Positions 21,664 through 29,595 of a DNA stretch of 37,503 nt are shown piece after piece; the stretch's first letter is position 1, and each line of letters opens with the position of its first letter. Origin of the DNA: a virus; the IMG/VR virus record IMGVR_UViG_3300021425_000083, positions 1-37,503 of that record. One strand, written 5' to 3'. The notes below the pieces were generated by a model that searched no databases, was not told the origin of the DNA, and was given only the letters and a program-made list of their open reading frames with translations. The translations under genes and the position numbers were made by a program.

Positions 21664-22842
21664 TTATAATTTTTCGTGTACTAGCTTCATCCAATTGTAG
21701 TTTCTATGAATAGATAAAGTTGAAATAATTTTTTTATCTTCAAAATTTATGTTAATTGTTTGACCACCAAAACCGTCCATGATGAATATTGGAACATCTC
21801 TCTTGCCTGAAATACTCATATGAAATTGGCCACCATAGTGATTAGGATTACTGTAACCGTGGTAATCATTTACTATAAACTTACCTTTTCTTATTTTATT
21901 TTTCCAAAGTGATTTTAAATATTTTCCTTCACAAGTATTATTTTGCCAATCCTCTAGCATTGCAACAGCAATTCTTAAATAGTCATACCTTGTAATATAG
22001 AAAGCATAAGTTAATGACTCTGTTTTGCTTGAAGCTTCTTCTTGTTTAAATAATATTATATCATTTTCAATTCTTACTTTATCATTAAATATTTCATTTA
22101 ATAATAATTTAAAATTTTTATGTCCCATTTTATGTAAAACATAACTTGCAACAACATTTGTATCTATATTGCTATAATTATAATTATTTTTACCTGCTAT
22201 TGAGTTTTTAAGTTCTTTCTTCATAGCACTTTGTACAGTAATATTATTGACCCATCTTTTTGATTTTTTAAAACCACTATAGTCTTTATATTTTTCACTA
22301 CCACTTGCCATATTTAAAACATTGATTAATTTTTGACCTTCATAAAGCGTATTGTCAAAAATATCCCAATCTAGTGTTTCATTAATACCGCTAATGTATC
22401 CTCTACAAATAGCATGGCCAGTGACATAAGAGATAATTGATTTACCCATAGACATAGATGTCCATTTAGTGTCATTTTTAAAGTATTTACCAAATCTCTC
22501 TTTTGGAGTAATTTCATCTTGTGTAATATTTCCATTCTCATACACTATATAACTTAACAATGCTGTTTCATTTAATTGTTGATTTACATAATCATCTTGT
22601 TTGAGATTAAAATTAAACTTTTTATAATTTTCTGTTGCTTTAATTTTAAATTTAAATCCCTTTCTTGTACTAGAATTTTTGACATATTTTTTTACATAGT
22701 GTTCTAAAATTTTATAATCAGGTCTTGCACTTTCAGGAATTTCATTAGAATTATAAGGATAGCCTTTCGTTGGGTTGGCGTAAACAACACCAACACACAG
22801 TAATAAAGAAATAAGAAAAGAAAATAAAAATAGTTTTTTCAT
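21664..22842 (-). CDS. Exported beta-lactamase-family serine hydrolase (class C-like fold)
   Basis: A signal peptide is evident (KKLFLFSFLISLLLCVGVVYA, about residues 2-22). The catalytic SxxK motif is SMGK at 131-134 and a YxN motif is YSN at 223-225. A later HYGGQFHMS...DGFGG region takes the place of the third motif. The 392-residue length fits the PF00144 serine hydrolase family (class C beta-lactamases, DD-peptidases, esterases, 6-aminohexanoate hydrolases). It would act in the periplasm. The substrate is unknown; peptidoglycan-peptide or small-ester hydrolysis are options. It is the last gene of a minus-strand operon (TAATG overlap with the gene before) and ends at an intrinsic terminator. 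Confidence 0.85.
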   Translation of the reverse strand: MKKLFLFSFLISLLLCVGVVYANPTKGYPYNSNEIPESARPDYKILEHYVKKYVKNSSTRKGFKFKIKATENYKKFNFNLKQDDYVNQQLNETALLSYIVYENGNITQDEITPKERFGKYFKNDTKWTSMSMGKSIISYVTGHAICRGYISGINETLDWDIFDNTLYEGQKLINVLNMASGSEKYKDYSGFKKSKRWVNNITVQSAMKKELKNSIAGKNNYNYSNIDTNVVASYVLHKMGHKNFKLLLNEIFNDKVRIENDIILFKQEEASSKTESLTYAFYITRYDYLRIAVAMLEDWQNNTCEGKYLKSLWKNKIRKGKFIVNDYHGYSNPNHYGGQFHMSISGKRDVPIFIMDGFGGQTININFEDKKIISTLSIHRNYNWMKLVHEKL

Positions 22843-23081
22843 TAAGCAACCTCTAACATTGTCATTGGTACTCTATAAATTCTACCAGACAAATCAACTA
22901 AACATTTGCTATTCATAATTTTAGTAATTACACCTGGAGTTTTTTTAGTTTTTTGTACAACATTAACCTTTGTACCAACTTTCATTTCATTTCTTACTTT
23001 AGATTTAATTAAAGTATCAATCATAGCCTTTGTATCATTTAATTGTGCGATACTCATATTGTTTAACGTTTCTAACATCAT
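22842..23081 (-). CDS. Small unknown protein (79 aa)
   Basis: Two adjacent ATGs follow an AAGGAG site; either may be used. The N-terminal third looks helical (LETLNNMSIAQLNDTKAMID). The rest reads as a small beta barrel (VGTKVNVVQKTKKTPGVITK, then CLVDLSGRIYRVPMTML), similar in style to KOW- or SH3-like nucleic-acid-binding domains; this is inference. It overlaps the hydrolase gene by TAATG and is co-expressed with it. Confidence 0.7.
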   Translation of the reverse strand: MMLETLNNMSIAQLNDTKAMIDTLIKSKVRNEMKVGTKVNVVQKTKKTPGVITKIMNSKCLVDLSGRIYRVPMTMLEVA

Positions 23082-23082
23082 A

Positions 23083-23235
23083 TTATTGTGCTCCTTTGTA
23101 GTGTAGGTTTTTATTTAATCTATTAATAATTTTAGATTGATTAAACATTGACATCTTAGGATATTTTTTACATACCTTATCAACATTTGCAAGTCTTTTT
23201 AATAATAACTTAAATTTTATTTCTTCTTCTGACAT
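23083..23235 (-). CDS. Small basic protein (50 aa), unknown function
   Basis: On the minus strand ATG 23235 is preceded by AAGGAGAAAAATACT, the same leader as two neighbouring genes. The product is MSEEEIKFKLLLKRLANVDK... ending NKNLHYKGAQ, with 12 Lys/Arg residues and helical character. The frame stops just before the next gene, whose ribosome binding site lies within its last codons, so the genes are tightly packed. No family was recognised. Confidence 0.65.
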   Translation of the reverse strand: MSEEEIKFKLLLKRLANVDKVCKKYPKMSMFNQSKIINRLNKNLHYKGAQ

Positions 23236-23248
23236 AGTATTTTTCTCC

Positions 23249-23611
23249 TTATTTTAAATATAAAGGTCCTGTCCATCTAATTGGATAGTTACCAGTTAAC
23301 ACATTTCCTCTTGGTGAGTTTAAAGCAGGTGCATTCCAACCAGCAGCTTTTAATATGTCACCTTTTTTAAAATGTTTAAAGTCCTCTTTTGCGATAAAAC
23401 AAAAAACACCAGTATCGTGTACAACTTTAATGTACTTCTTACCTTGTGTAACTCTTGTTTTTTTATCCCAATCAGCAACTGAATCTTTTGACCATTGTGA
23501 TTGTTCGCCGTGTGCGTTTGTAGACCATTTTTCGTAGTCTGATTTTGCACCAGCCATCATATTTTGTATACCTTCATCTAAAGTATTAGCAGTTTTTGTA
23601 ACCATAGTCAT
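23249..23611 (-). CDS. Unknown protein (120 aa) conserved in style with phage operon
   Basis: The frame is open further upstream to 23701, but the ATG at 23611 has an AAAGGAGA site and the operon's repeated leader, so it was chosen (product begins MTMVTKTANTLDEGIQNMM). The C-terminal part looks like a compact beta domain (YIKVVHDTGVFCFIAKEDF, KKGDILKAAGWNAPA, GNYPIRWTGPLYLK). It is Trp-rich and has no signal peptide or membrane segment. Function unknown; a host-takeover role is possible given early-type transcription. Confidence 0.68.
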   Translation of the reverse strand: MTMVTKTANTLDEGIQNMMAGAKSDYEKWSTNAHGEQSQWSKDSVADWDKKTRVTQGKKYIKVVHDTGVFCFIAKEDFKHFKKGDILKAAGWNAPALNSPRGNVLTGNYPIRWTGPLYLK

Positions 23612-23628
23612 AGTGTTTTTCTCCTTTA

Positions 23629-23793
23629 TTATTTGCCAAATACGGCAGTTAATGTTCCAGTAAATAGTCCAGTCATTGTTAGCATAGTAGCAACAAACCA
23701 TTGATCGGCCTCAACAGCCCCAGCAGCGCCAACCATACTCATTATAAAAATTACTCCAAAAAATACAGTAAGATTTTCTTTTATATTGTTCAT
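23629..23793 (-). CDS. Small two-helix membrane protein (54 aa)
   Basis: The preferred start is ATG 23793, preceded by AAAGGA and the repeated leader; an upstream ATG (23823) would add ten residues that are encoded by a near-duplicate of the leader itself. Two hydrophobic stretches (LTVFFGVIFIMSMVGAAGAV and FVATMLTMTGLFTGTLTAVF) flank a short EADQW loop. It is the first gene of the minus-strand operon driven by the promoter at 23832-23860. A membrane-targeted early function or a holin-like role is possible; neither can be shown. Confidence 0.65.
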   Translation of the reverse strand: MNNIKENLTVFFGVIFIMSMVGAAGAVEADQWFVATMLTMTGLFTGTLTAVFGK

Positions 23794-23831
23794 AGTGTTT
23801 TTTTCCTTTGTTATATTGTTCATATACTATT

Positions 23832-23860
23832 AATATACCGTATTTTTATGTAAAAATCAA
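23832..23860 (-). promoter_or_regulatory. Sigma70-type promoter for the 21664-23793 operon
   Basis: On the minus strand TTGATT (23860-23855) and TATATT (23837-23832) are 17 bases apart (4 of 6 and 5 of 6 consensus bases). The predicted start is near 23825, about 32 bases before the chosen first start codon. It is divergent from the late-type octamer at 23944. Confidence 0.68.
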
Positions 23861-23943
23861 CAAAAAAATGGAATAATTGTCCGATTCTTCCGTAGCTTGT
23901 CGGCATTCTGGCACATATAGAACAAAAGTAGAACAAAAATCGT

Positions 23944-23951
23944 TATAAATA
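23944..23951 (+). promoter_or_regulatory. Late-type promoter octamer upstream of 23982 gene
   Basis: TATAAATA is an exact match. The predicted start is about 23957, leaving a leader of about 25 bases with a GAGGAA ribosome binding site before the ATG at 23982. Confidence 0.7.
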
Positions 23952-23981
23952 GTAGAAAAACCATTAAAAAATGAGGAAATT

Positions 23982-24188
23982 ATGGCAAAAATGCGTGAAT
24001 TTCTGTTCTGGAACGAATCAGGACAAGAAGAAAAGAAAGAAAATACAAGTTTTAAGAAGGCTGTTAAGTCAGTCCAAGAAAATTTTAAGAATCAACTGAT
24101 TGGATTTGAATATATTAGTAAAAAAGGCAAAAAAATCGTATCTTCAATACAATTACCATTAGGTAGAAAGAAGAAATTAGGTAAATAA
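23982..24188 (+). CDS. Small basic protein (68 aa), unknown function
   Basis: A GAGGAA site precedes the ATG and a late-type octamer lies 30 bases upstream, so late expression is expected. The sequence (MAKMREFLFWNESGQEEKKE...) has a hydrophobic start, a helical Lys-rich middle and a basic end (PLGRKKKLGK). It overlaps the next gene by TAATG. No family was recognised; a virion or packaging accessory role is possible from the context. Confidence 0.7.
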   Translation: MAKMREFLFWNESGQEEKKENTSFKKAVKSVQENFKNQLIGFEYISKKGKKIVSSIQLPLGRKKKLGK

Positions 24189-24334
24189 TGGCAAAATTAA
24201 GTAAAACTTTTGTTAAAAGAGAGAAAAATTATAAAAAAACATCACTAGGCAAGAAAAAACGAAGTGTTAAGTTTTCATCAATGAATAAATCTAAAAAACG
24301 TAGTTGGAAAGCGTATAACGGGCAAGGAAAATAG
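24188..24334 (+). CDS. Very basic small protein (48 aa)
   Basis: The ATG overlaps the previous stop (TAATG). The product is rich in Lys and Arg (MAKLSKTFVKREKNYKKTSL, then GKKKRSVKFSSMNKSKKRSW) and resembles small nucleic-acid-binding or ribosomal-type peptides only in composition. An AAGGAAA site inside its last codons serves the PAAR gene. It is probably translated by coupling within a late transcript. Confidence 0.6.
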   Translation: MAKLSKTFVKREKNYKKTSLGKKKRSVKFSSMNKSKKRSWKAYNGQGK

Positions 24335-24338
24335 AAAT

Positions 24339-24647
24339 ATGGCCGTAAGAGAAGGAGATTTTTTAACAACTGGTCATGGATGTACGTCAATTACTACTTT
24401 GGCAACTTCTTTAATTAGAACAGTTAGAGCAAACGGCATTATAGGTGCTGTAAGAGGTACTCCTGTGTCACCTCATACTATTCCAAACAATGACGATCCG
24501 CCAAAATGTGTTTCCCACTCAGCAGTTTTAAATCAAGGTTCACCAAATGTTTTGATAGGAGGTATACCTTGGGGACGTGTAGGTGATAGTGCTGATTTTG
24601 GTGCAATGATTTCAGGATCCTTAAACGTTTTCGTAAACGGCAGATAA
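24339..24647 (+). CDS. PAAR-repeat spike tip protein (gp5.4-like)
   Basis: The 102-residue protein fits the PAAR family: it starts AVREGDFLTTGHGCTSITTL, has TPVSPHTIPNNDDPPKCVSH in the middle and SPNVLIGGIPWGRVGDSADF at the end. The His and Cys residues in these segments are the expected metal ligands of the cone. In T4-like phages and type VI secretion systems, PAAR proteins sharpen the gp5/VgrG needle. The spike gene is at 13072-14193, so tip and needle are separated by the accessory island. An AAGGAAA site lies upstream. Confidence 0.9.
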   Translation: MAVREGDFLTTGHGCTSITTLATSLIRTVRANGIIGAVRGTPVSPHTIPNNDDPPKCVSHSAVLNQGSPNVLIGGIPWGRVGDSADFGAMISGSLNVFVNGR

Positions 24648-24651
24648 TTCA

Positions 24652-24659
24652 TATAAATA
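24652..24659 (+). promoter_or_regulatory. Late-type promoter octamer, start placed on ATG of gp25
   Basis: TATAAATA, an exact match, ends 5 bases before the gp25 ATG at 24665, so the predicted transcript starts at the A of that ATG. No Shine-Dalgarno sequence is present. Confidence 0.7.
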
Positions 24660-24664
24660 TTGAT

Positions 24665-25096
24665 ATGGCCTACTCTAACTATGACGCAACAACAACAAAC
24701 AAAAGTAAGCGTTCAAATAGAATCTATAGTGATTTAAATTTGAGTTTTACTAAAAATCCTGCTACAAAGGATGTTGCAAAATTATTTGATGTACAGGCAA
24801 TAAAAAGAGCTGTTAAAAATATAATTTTAACAAACAAGTATGAAAGACCTTTTAATTCAGACTTTGGATGTAATTTAAGAGGTTTCTTATTTGAAAATAT
24901 AACTGAACCATTATTAGTTATCATTAAAGATAGAGTTGCTATGGCAATTGAAAAATATGAACCAAGAGTTTCAGTAGAAGATGTTGTGGTTCAAAATGAC
25001 GAAGAAAACAATGGATTAAATATTATGGTTTCGTTTTTAATAAACGGAACAGAAGCACCAGTTTCAGTATCAACATTTTTACAAAGAGTAAGATAA
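24665..25096 (+). CDS. 25: gp25 baseplate wedge protein
   Basis: The 143-residue length and motifs fit the gp25/GPW family (T4 gp25 is 132 aa). Key segments are AIKRAVKNIILTNKYERPFN, GCNLRGFLFENI and the family EPR motif in IEKYEPRVSVEDVVV. Gp25 is a sheath-like wedge protein that starts sheath assembly. It precedes gp6 by one base, the usual order. Translation seems to begin without a Shine-Dalgarno sequence behind a late-type octamer. Confidence 0.93.
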   Translation: MAYSNYDATTTNKSKRSNRIYSDLNLSFTKNPATKDVAKLFDVQAIKRAVKNIILTNKYERPFNSDFGCNLRGFLFENITEPLLVIIKDRVAMAIEKYEPRVSVEDVVVQNDEENNGLNIMVSFLINGTEAPVSVSTFLQRVR

Positions 25097-25097
25097 A

Positions 25098-26954
25098 ATG
25101 AGTTCACACAGACTAGACATATCAGAATTAGATTTTGAAAATATAAAAGGTTCACTTAAAAGATTTTTATCAAATCAAAACGAATTTAAAGATTACGATT
25201 TTGAAGGAAGTTCACTAGCAATTTTATTAGACCTACTTGCTTACAATACACACTACTTGGCTTACAATGCTAACTTTGTTGCCAACGAAATGTTTTTAGA
25301 TACAGCACAATTAAGATCAAGTGTGGCATCGTTGGCTAAATTAGTAGGTTACACACCTAACTCTGCTCGAGCACCAATTGCTGATTTGAAATTAGTTATT
25401 AACGATGGTACAGGATCATCAATAACAATTCCAGCAGGTACAAAATTTACATCATCAATAGATGATCTCACCTATTCGTTTGTTACAGTTGCTGATAAAA
25501 CAGTTCAACCTATTGATGGAGTTTATACTGCACAAAGTTTAAATGTTTATGAAGGAACATATGTAAGTTACAACTACACTTATGATGAACAAGACATTGA
25601 TCAAAGATTTTTAATCTCAAGTGATAGAGTTGATACAACTACAATTAAGGTTGTAATTCAAAATAGTGCTGCTGATGTTACTACAAATGTTTATACAAAA
25701 GCAACCTCAATTACAGAATTAGATGGCACATCAAAAGTCTTCTTTTTACAAGAAGCAGAGGATGGTCAATACGAAATTTATTTTGGTGATGGTATAATTG
25801 GTAAAAAATTAGATGACGGAAATATTATAAATGTAAGTTATGTTGTAACCAATAAAACAGAAGCAAATGGTGCTACAGCATTTACTCTTGCAGGTTCGAT
25901 TTCAGGATTTACAGATATTACCGTTACAGTAAATTCATCAGCACAAGGAGGTGCTGAACCAGAGTCATTACAAAGTATAAAACAAAATGCTTCAAGCTTT
26001 TATTCTTCACAAGATAGAGCTGTAACAATAGAAGATTATAAATCAAAAGTTAAACAGTTATATGCTAATACACAAGCAGTTTCTGCTTGGGGTGGTGAAA
26101 ATGCTGAAACACCTTTTTATGGTCGAGTCTATATTTCTATTTTACCAACAAGTGGTTCTAATCTTACAGAGTCAACAAAGGCAAGAATAATAACAGACTT
26201 AAAAAAATATTCAGTAGCTTCAGTAACACCTGTAATTATTGATCCAGAAATTACAAATGTACTTTTAACGTCAACAGTTAAATTTGATGAAAAAGCAACC
26301 ACAAAAACTGCTGATACTTTAAAATCAAATGTTATTACAACTTTAACAAATTACAATACAAACACTTTACAAACATTTGATACAATTTTTAGACATTCAA
26401 AATTAACAGGACTTATTGATGGTACAGATGAAAGTATATTATCAAATATAACTACTGTTAGATTAAGAAAATCTTTTATACCTACAATTGGCAGTTCTAC
26501 AAAATATACAATTAACTTTGCAAATGCATTATACAATCCACATTCTGGCCATGCTTCTGTTGAGGGTGGTATATTATCATCAACAGGATTTAAAATAGAT
26601 GGTGATACAACAAATGTTTGGTTCTTAGATGATGATGGACAAGGTAATGTTAGAAGATATAGAATGGATGGCTCAGTAAGAGCATATGGTAATAGTACAC
26701 AAGGTACAATAAATTATTTAACTGGTCTTGTAGAGGTAAACTCTTTAAATGTTTCAAACATAGAAAACATTAGAGGTGCAGCTTCAACAGTTATCGAAGT
26801 GACAGTAAAACCAAATTCAAATGATTTAGTTCCAATACGAAATCAAATATTAGAAATAGATGTTGCAAATAGTTCAGTCACAGTAGAGGCTGATACACTA
26901 GTGGGAGGCTCAGCAAACGCTGGTATTGGATATACCACGACTAGTAGTTATTAG
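25098..26954 (+). CDS. 6: gp6 baseplate wedge protein
   Basis: The 618-residue protein (T4 gp6 is 660) shows the gp6/J-family core: FEGSSLAILLDLLAYNTHYL, then AYNANFVANEMFLDTAQLRS and SVASLAKLVGYTPNSARAP near the N-terminus. A TIPAGTKFTSSIDDLTYSF domain and an RAVTIEDYKSKVKQLYANTQ segment follow, as in baseplate J-like proteins. Gp6 forms the iris-like ring that links wedges and triggers sheath contraction. It starts one base after gp25 and is followed within 5 bases by the next wedge-like gene, so it belongs to one operon. Confidence 0.93.
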   Translation: MSSHRLDISELDFENIKGSLKRFLSNQNEFKDYDFEGSSLAILLDLLAYNTHYLAYNANFVANEMFLDTAQLRSSVASLAKLVGYTPNSARAPIADLKLVINDGTGSSITIPAGTKFTSSIDDLTYSFVTVADKTVQPIDGVYTAQSLNVYEGTYVSYNYTYDEQDIDQRFLISSDRVDTTTIKVVIQNSAADVTTNVYTKATSITELDGTSKVFFLQEAEDGQYEIYFGDGIIGKKLDDGNIINVSYVVTNKTEANGATAFTLAGSISGFTDITVTVNSSAQGGAEPESLQSIKQNASSFYSSQDRAVTIEDYKSKVKQLYANTQAVSAWGGENAETPFYGRVYISILPTSGSNLTESTKARIITDLKKYSVASVTPVIIDPEITNVLLTSTVKFDEKATTKTADTLKSNVITTLTNYNTNTLQTFDTIFRHSKLTGLIDGTDESILSNITTVRLRKSFIPTIGSSTKYTINFANALYNPHSGHASVEGGILSSTGFKIDGDTTNVWFLDDDGQGNVRRYRMDGSVRAYGNSTQGTINYLTGLVEVNSLNVSNIENIRGAASTVIEVTVKPNSNDLVPIRNQILEIDVANSSVTVEADTLVGGSANAGIGYTTTSSY

Positions 26955-26959
26955 ATGAA

Positions 26960-29572
26960 ATGGCCGACTTTAAAAATAAAATATCAAATCTTTTAAACTC
27001 ACAAGTACCTGATTTTGTACTTGAAGATCATCCACTATTTTTAGATTTTGTAAAGGCATATTATCAGTTGATGGAATCAGCTGAGATTACATTAACAAAT
27101 ATTGGAGATCCTGATCATCTTCAATTAGACAGTTCAGCTAGTGTAACTAATTTTTTATTATTAGATGGAACAAATACAAATAAAGACGACTCTACAGATA
27201 GAATACTTTTAGAAGATACATCATACGGTGATTTTATAAATGGTGAAACAATTACAGGTGCCACTTCAGGTGCAACTGCTACAGTTTTAGTTGAAGACGT
27301 TGACGCTGGTTCTCGTTTATTTGTTACACATCAAAATAAATTTATAGAAGGTGAATTAATTACAGGCTCATCTTCAGGCGCTCAAGCTAATATAGGAAAA
27401 TATAGAGCAAATCCAGTTCAAAACATACAACAACTTTTAGATTATGCTGATGTTGATAAAACGATATCAGGTTTTTTAACTAAGTTTAGAAATTCATTTT
27501 TAACTTCTATACCTGATACATTAGATGGTGATGTTAACAAAAGAAATCTAATTAAAAATATTAAATCACTTTATCAAGCAAAAGGAACAAAACGTGCAAG
27601 TGAAATATTTTTTAAACTATTATTTAATGAAGAAGCTGAGATAAGATATCCAAAAGACAATATTTTAAGAGTGTCGGATGGTAAATGGGATACAAAAAAA
27701 ATATTACGTTGTATAGAAATTGGTAATTCTGACGCTACAAATCTTATTGGGCAAATAATTACTCAAGCAAACAATCCAACAGACCCATCCATAAATGAAG
27801 CAACAGCTGTTGTTGAAGATGTATTTAAATTTATTATTGGTGGACAAGAAGTTGTAGAATTAGTTTTAGGAGATACTTCAGTAAACGGTACATTTATTTC
27901 AGGACAAACAATAACTGGAGTAAGTAATACTGATTTAGATGTAACTATATCTGTTACAGTTACAGGTATTCTTAATAATAAAGTCATAACAAATGATGGT
28001 GCATTATATAGTGAAGGTGATAGTGTATCATTAACTGCTGGTGGAACAGGAGCATCTTTAAAACTTGGACCAGTCGGTTCTGGTTCAATACAAGAAATTG
28101 TTATAGATGATGGTGGTACAAATTATGAAGTTGGTGATGTTGTTAATTTTAGTTTTGGTAATGCATCAGCTAAAGTTTCTGTTGTTAATGGAGGTGTTAC
28201 ACTAGAAGATGGTACAGGCTCTGGTCAACTTATTTTAGAAGATGAAACGATGGTTGATGACTCATACTTTGGAAATAAAGTTGTACAAGAAGCTGGTGGT
28301 AATGTAGGAGATATAACAGACATTCGTTTAATATCTAATGGTAATGGATTTACATCTCTACCTACACTTACAGTTACATCTAGTTTAGGAACAGGTGCAA
28401 AAGTTTTAGCATACGGTTCTGAAATAGGAAGAGCATTAACAATAAATGTTGTTGAAGCTGGATACAATTATCAAGCCTCTCCTGCCCCAACAATAATTTT
28501 ACCAACATATCTTTTAGTAACCAATGTTTCAGGAACGTTTACAGCAGGTGAAACTGTTTCTGGATTAGGTTCAGATGGTTCGTCTGTCATAACTGCTACA
28601 GTAGTTTCATTTAATACAGATACAAACATATTAAAATTATCAGATACAACAGGAGTGTATGGTACAAATATTACAGTTACAAGTTCTGGTGGTGCAACAG
28701 CGACTGTTAGTAAATTAGAACAAGCAACAGGTACTATAGATGTAGCTGGTGTAATTACAACCGATGGTGCTTTTTTAAATGAAGACGGTTGGGTATCTGA
28801 AGATACAATGAAAATACAAGACAGTTTATTGTATCAGGATTATTCATACATTATTAGAGTTGGAAGATCAATCAATGAATGGAGAGATAGTTATATTAAA
28901 ACACTTCACTCTGCTGGTTTTTATTTTCAAGGTGAAATTACAATTGAAACTCAACTAGACGCTCAGGTTAAGAGGGTAACAGGAATAAATTCTGGTGTAA
29001 CACAAATTTTAAAATCAGTATTAACAAGACTATATTCATTTATAGTTGGAAGAAGATTAGGTACTGAAACTGATGGAACATCATTAAGAGTAAATGCAAA
29101 ATTAGGTGTATCAGCTGATTTAGATACTGGTACAATTACACAGTTTGATAAAACAACCAGAGATGTTACTTTAAAAACACAGCCAATTAGTATAGATTAT
29201 GTAAGTAGAGTTAGAAGAAATTTATCCAACTCATCAGGTGACTTAGTAAATATAAGACAAGGATTTGCATATGCAGGACCAAGATTTGGTGTTTTAAATA
29301 GATTTATTAATACTGCATTTGGAGTTACTGCAAACAATTCATTTAGTAGTAGTGGTATTACTTTTGCAATATTAAATGATATAAAAGTTCAAGGTACAAG
29401 AACATCTTTAGACGGTTCAAATGCAATCTTTTTAATGACTTCAAGTGCTGAAGGAAGAAAACTTAAAACAAACTTTACAATTCCTGCACAAATAGGTGAT
29501 GTATCAGGTAATACTTTTGATGAAACAACAACAACTTTTGATAATACTAATATTACAATGGATGTAGGATAA
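26960..29572 (+). CDS. Large baseplate wedge-type structural protein (870 aa), possibly gp7 role
   Basis: It lies between gp6 and the fibre-like and gp8 genes, where T4 encodes gp7. The N-terminus (NLLNSQVPDFVLEDHPLFLD, then FVKAYYQLMESAE) and a middle block (LIKNIKSLYQAKGTKRASEI, FFKLLFNEEAEIRYPKDNIL) look like a conserved marine phage wedge protein. Inserted repeats of the type GETITGATSGATATVLVEDV occur at about residues 92-146 and again at about 522-583. The C-terminal part resembles a wedge/fibre attachment region (RVRRNLSNSSGD). T4 gp7 is larger (1032 aa), and I saw no direct sequence match, so the gp7 role is positional inference. The Shine-Dalgarno sequence is weak. Confidence 0.65.
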   Translation: MADFKNKISNLLNSQVPDFVLEDHPLFLDFVKAYYQLMESAEITLTNIGDPDHLQLDSSASVTNFLLLDGTNTNKDDSTDRILLEDTSYGDFINGETITGATSGATATVLVEDVDAGSRLFVTHQNKFIEGELITGSSSGAQANIGKYRANPVQNIQQLLDYADVDKTISGFLTKFRNSFLTSIPDTLDGDVNKRNLIKNIKSLYQAKGTKRASEIFFKLLFNEEAEIRYPKDNILRVSDGKWDTKKILRCIEIGNSDATNLIGQIITQANNPTDPSINEATAVVEDVFKFIIGGQEVVELVLGDTSVNGTFISGQTITGVSNTDLDVTISVTVTGILNNKVITNDGALYSEGDSVSLTAGGTGASLKLGPVGSGSIQEIVIDDGGTNYEVGDVVNFSFGNASAKVSVVNGGVTLEDGTGSGQLILEDETMVDDSYFGNKVVQEAGGNVGDITDIRLISNGNGFTSLPTLTVTSSLGTGAKVLAYGSEIGRALTINVVEAGYNYQASPAPTIILPTYLLVTNVSGTFTAGETVSGLGSDGSSVITATVVSFNTDTNILKLSDTTGVYGTNITVTSSGGATATVSKLEQATGTIDVAGVITTDGAFLNEDGWVSEDTMKIQDSLLYQDYSYIIRVGRSINEWRDSYIKTLHSAGFYFQGEITIETQLDAQVKRVTGINSGVTQILKSVLTRLYSFIVGRRLGTETDGTSLRVNAKLGVSADLDTGTITQFDKTTRDVTLKTQPISIDYVSRVRRNLSNSSGDLVNIRQGFAYAGPRFGVLNRFINTAFGVTANNSFSSSGITFAILNDIKVQGTRTSLDGSNAIFLMTSSAEGRKLKTNFTIPAQIGDVSGNTFDETTTTFDNTNITMDVG

Positions 29573-29574
29573 CA

Positions 29575-29582
29575 TATAAATA
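29575..29582 (+). promoter_or_regulatory. Late-type promoter octamer upstream of the fibre-like gene
   Basis: TATAAATA, an exact match, lies 13 bases before the ATG at 29596. The predicted start is about 29588, leaving a leader of only about 8 bases. The GAGAGAG between them is partly upstream of that start. Confidence 0.65.
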
Positions 29583-29595
29583 GTAAGAGAGAGTT

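Noticed and set aside
23612-23701. Upstream ATG extending the 120-aa protein by 30 residues
   Set aside because: The extension runs into the gene upstream and through the repeated leader; the ATG at 23611 has the ribosome binding site.
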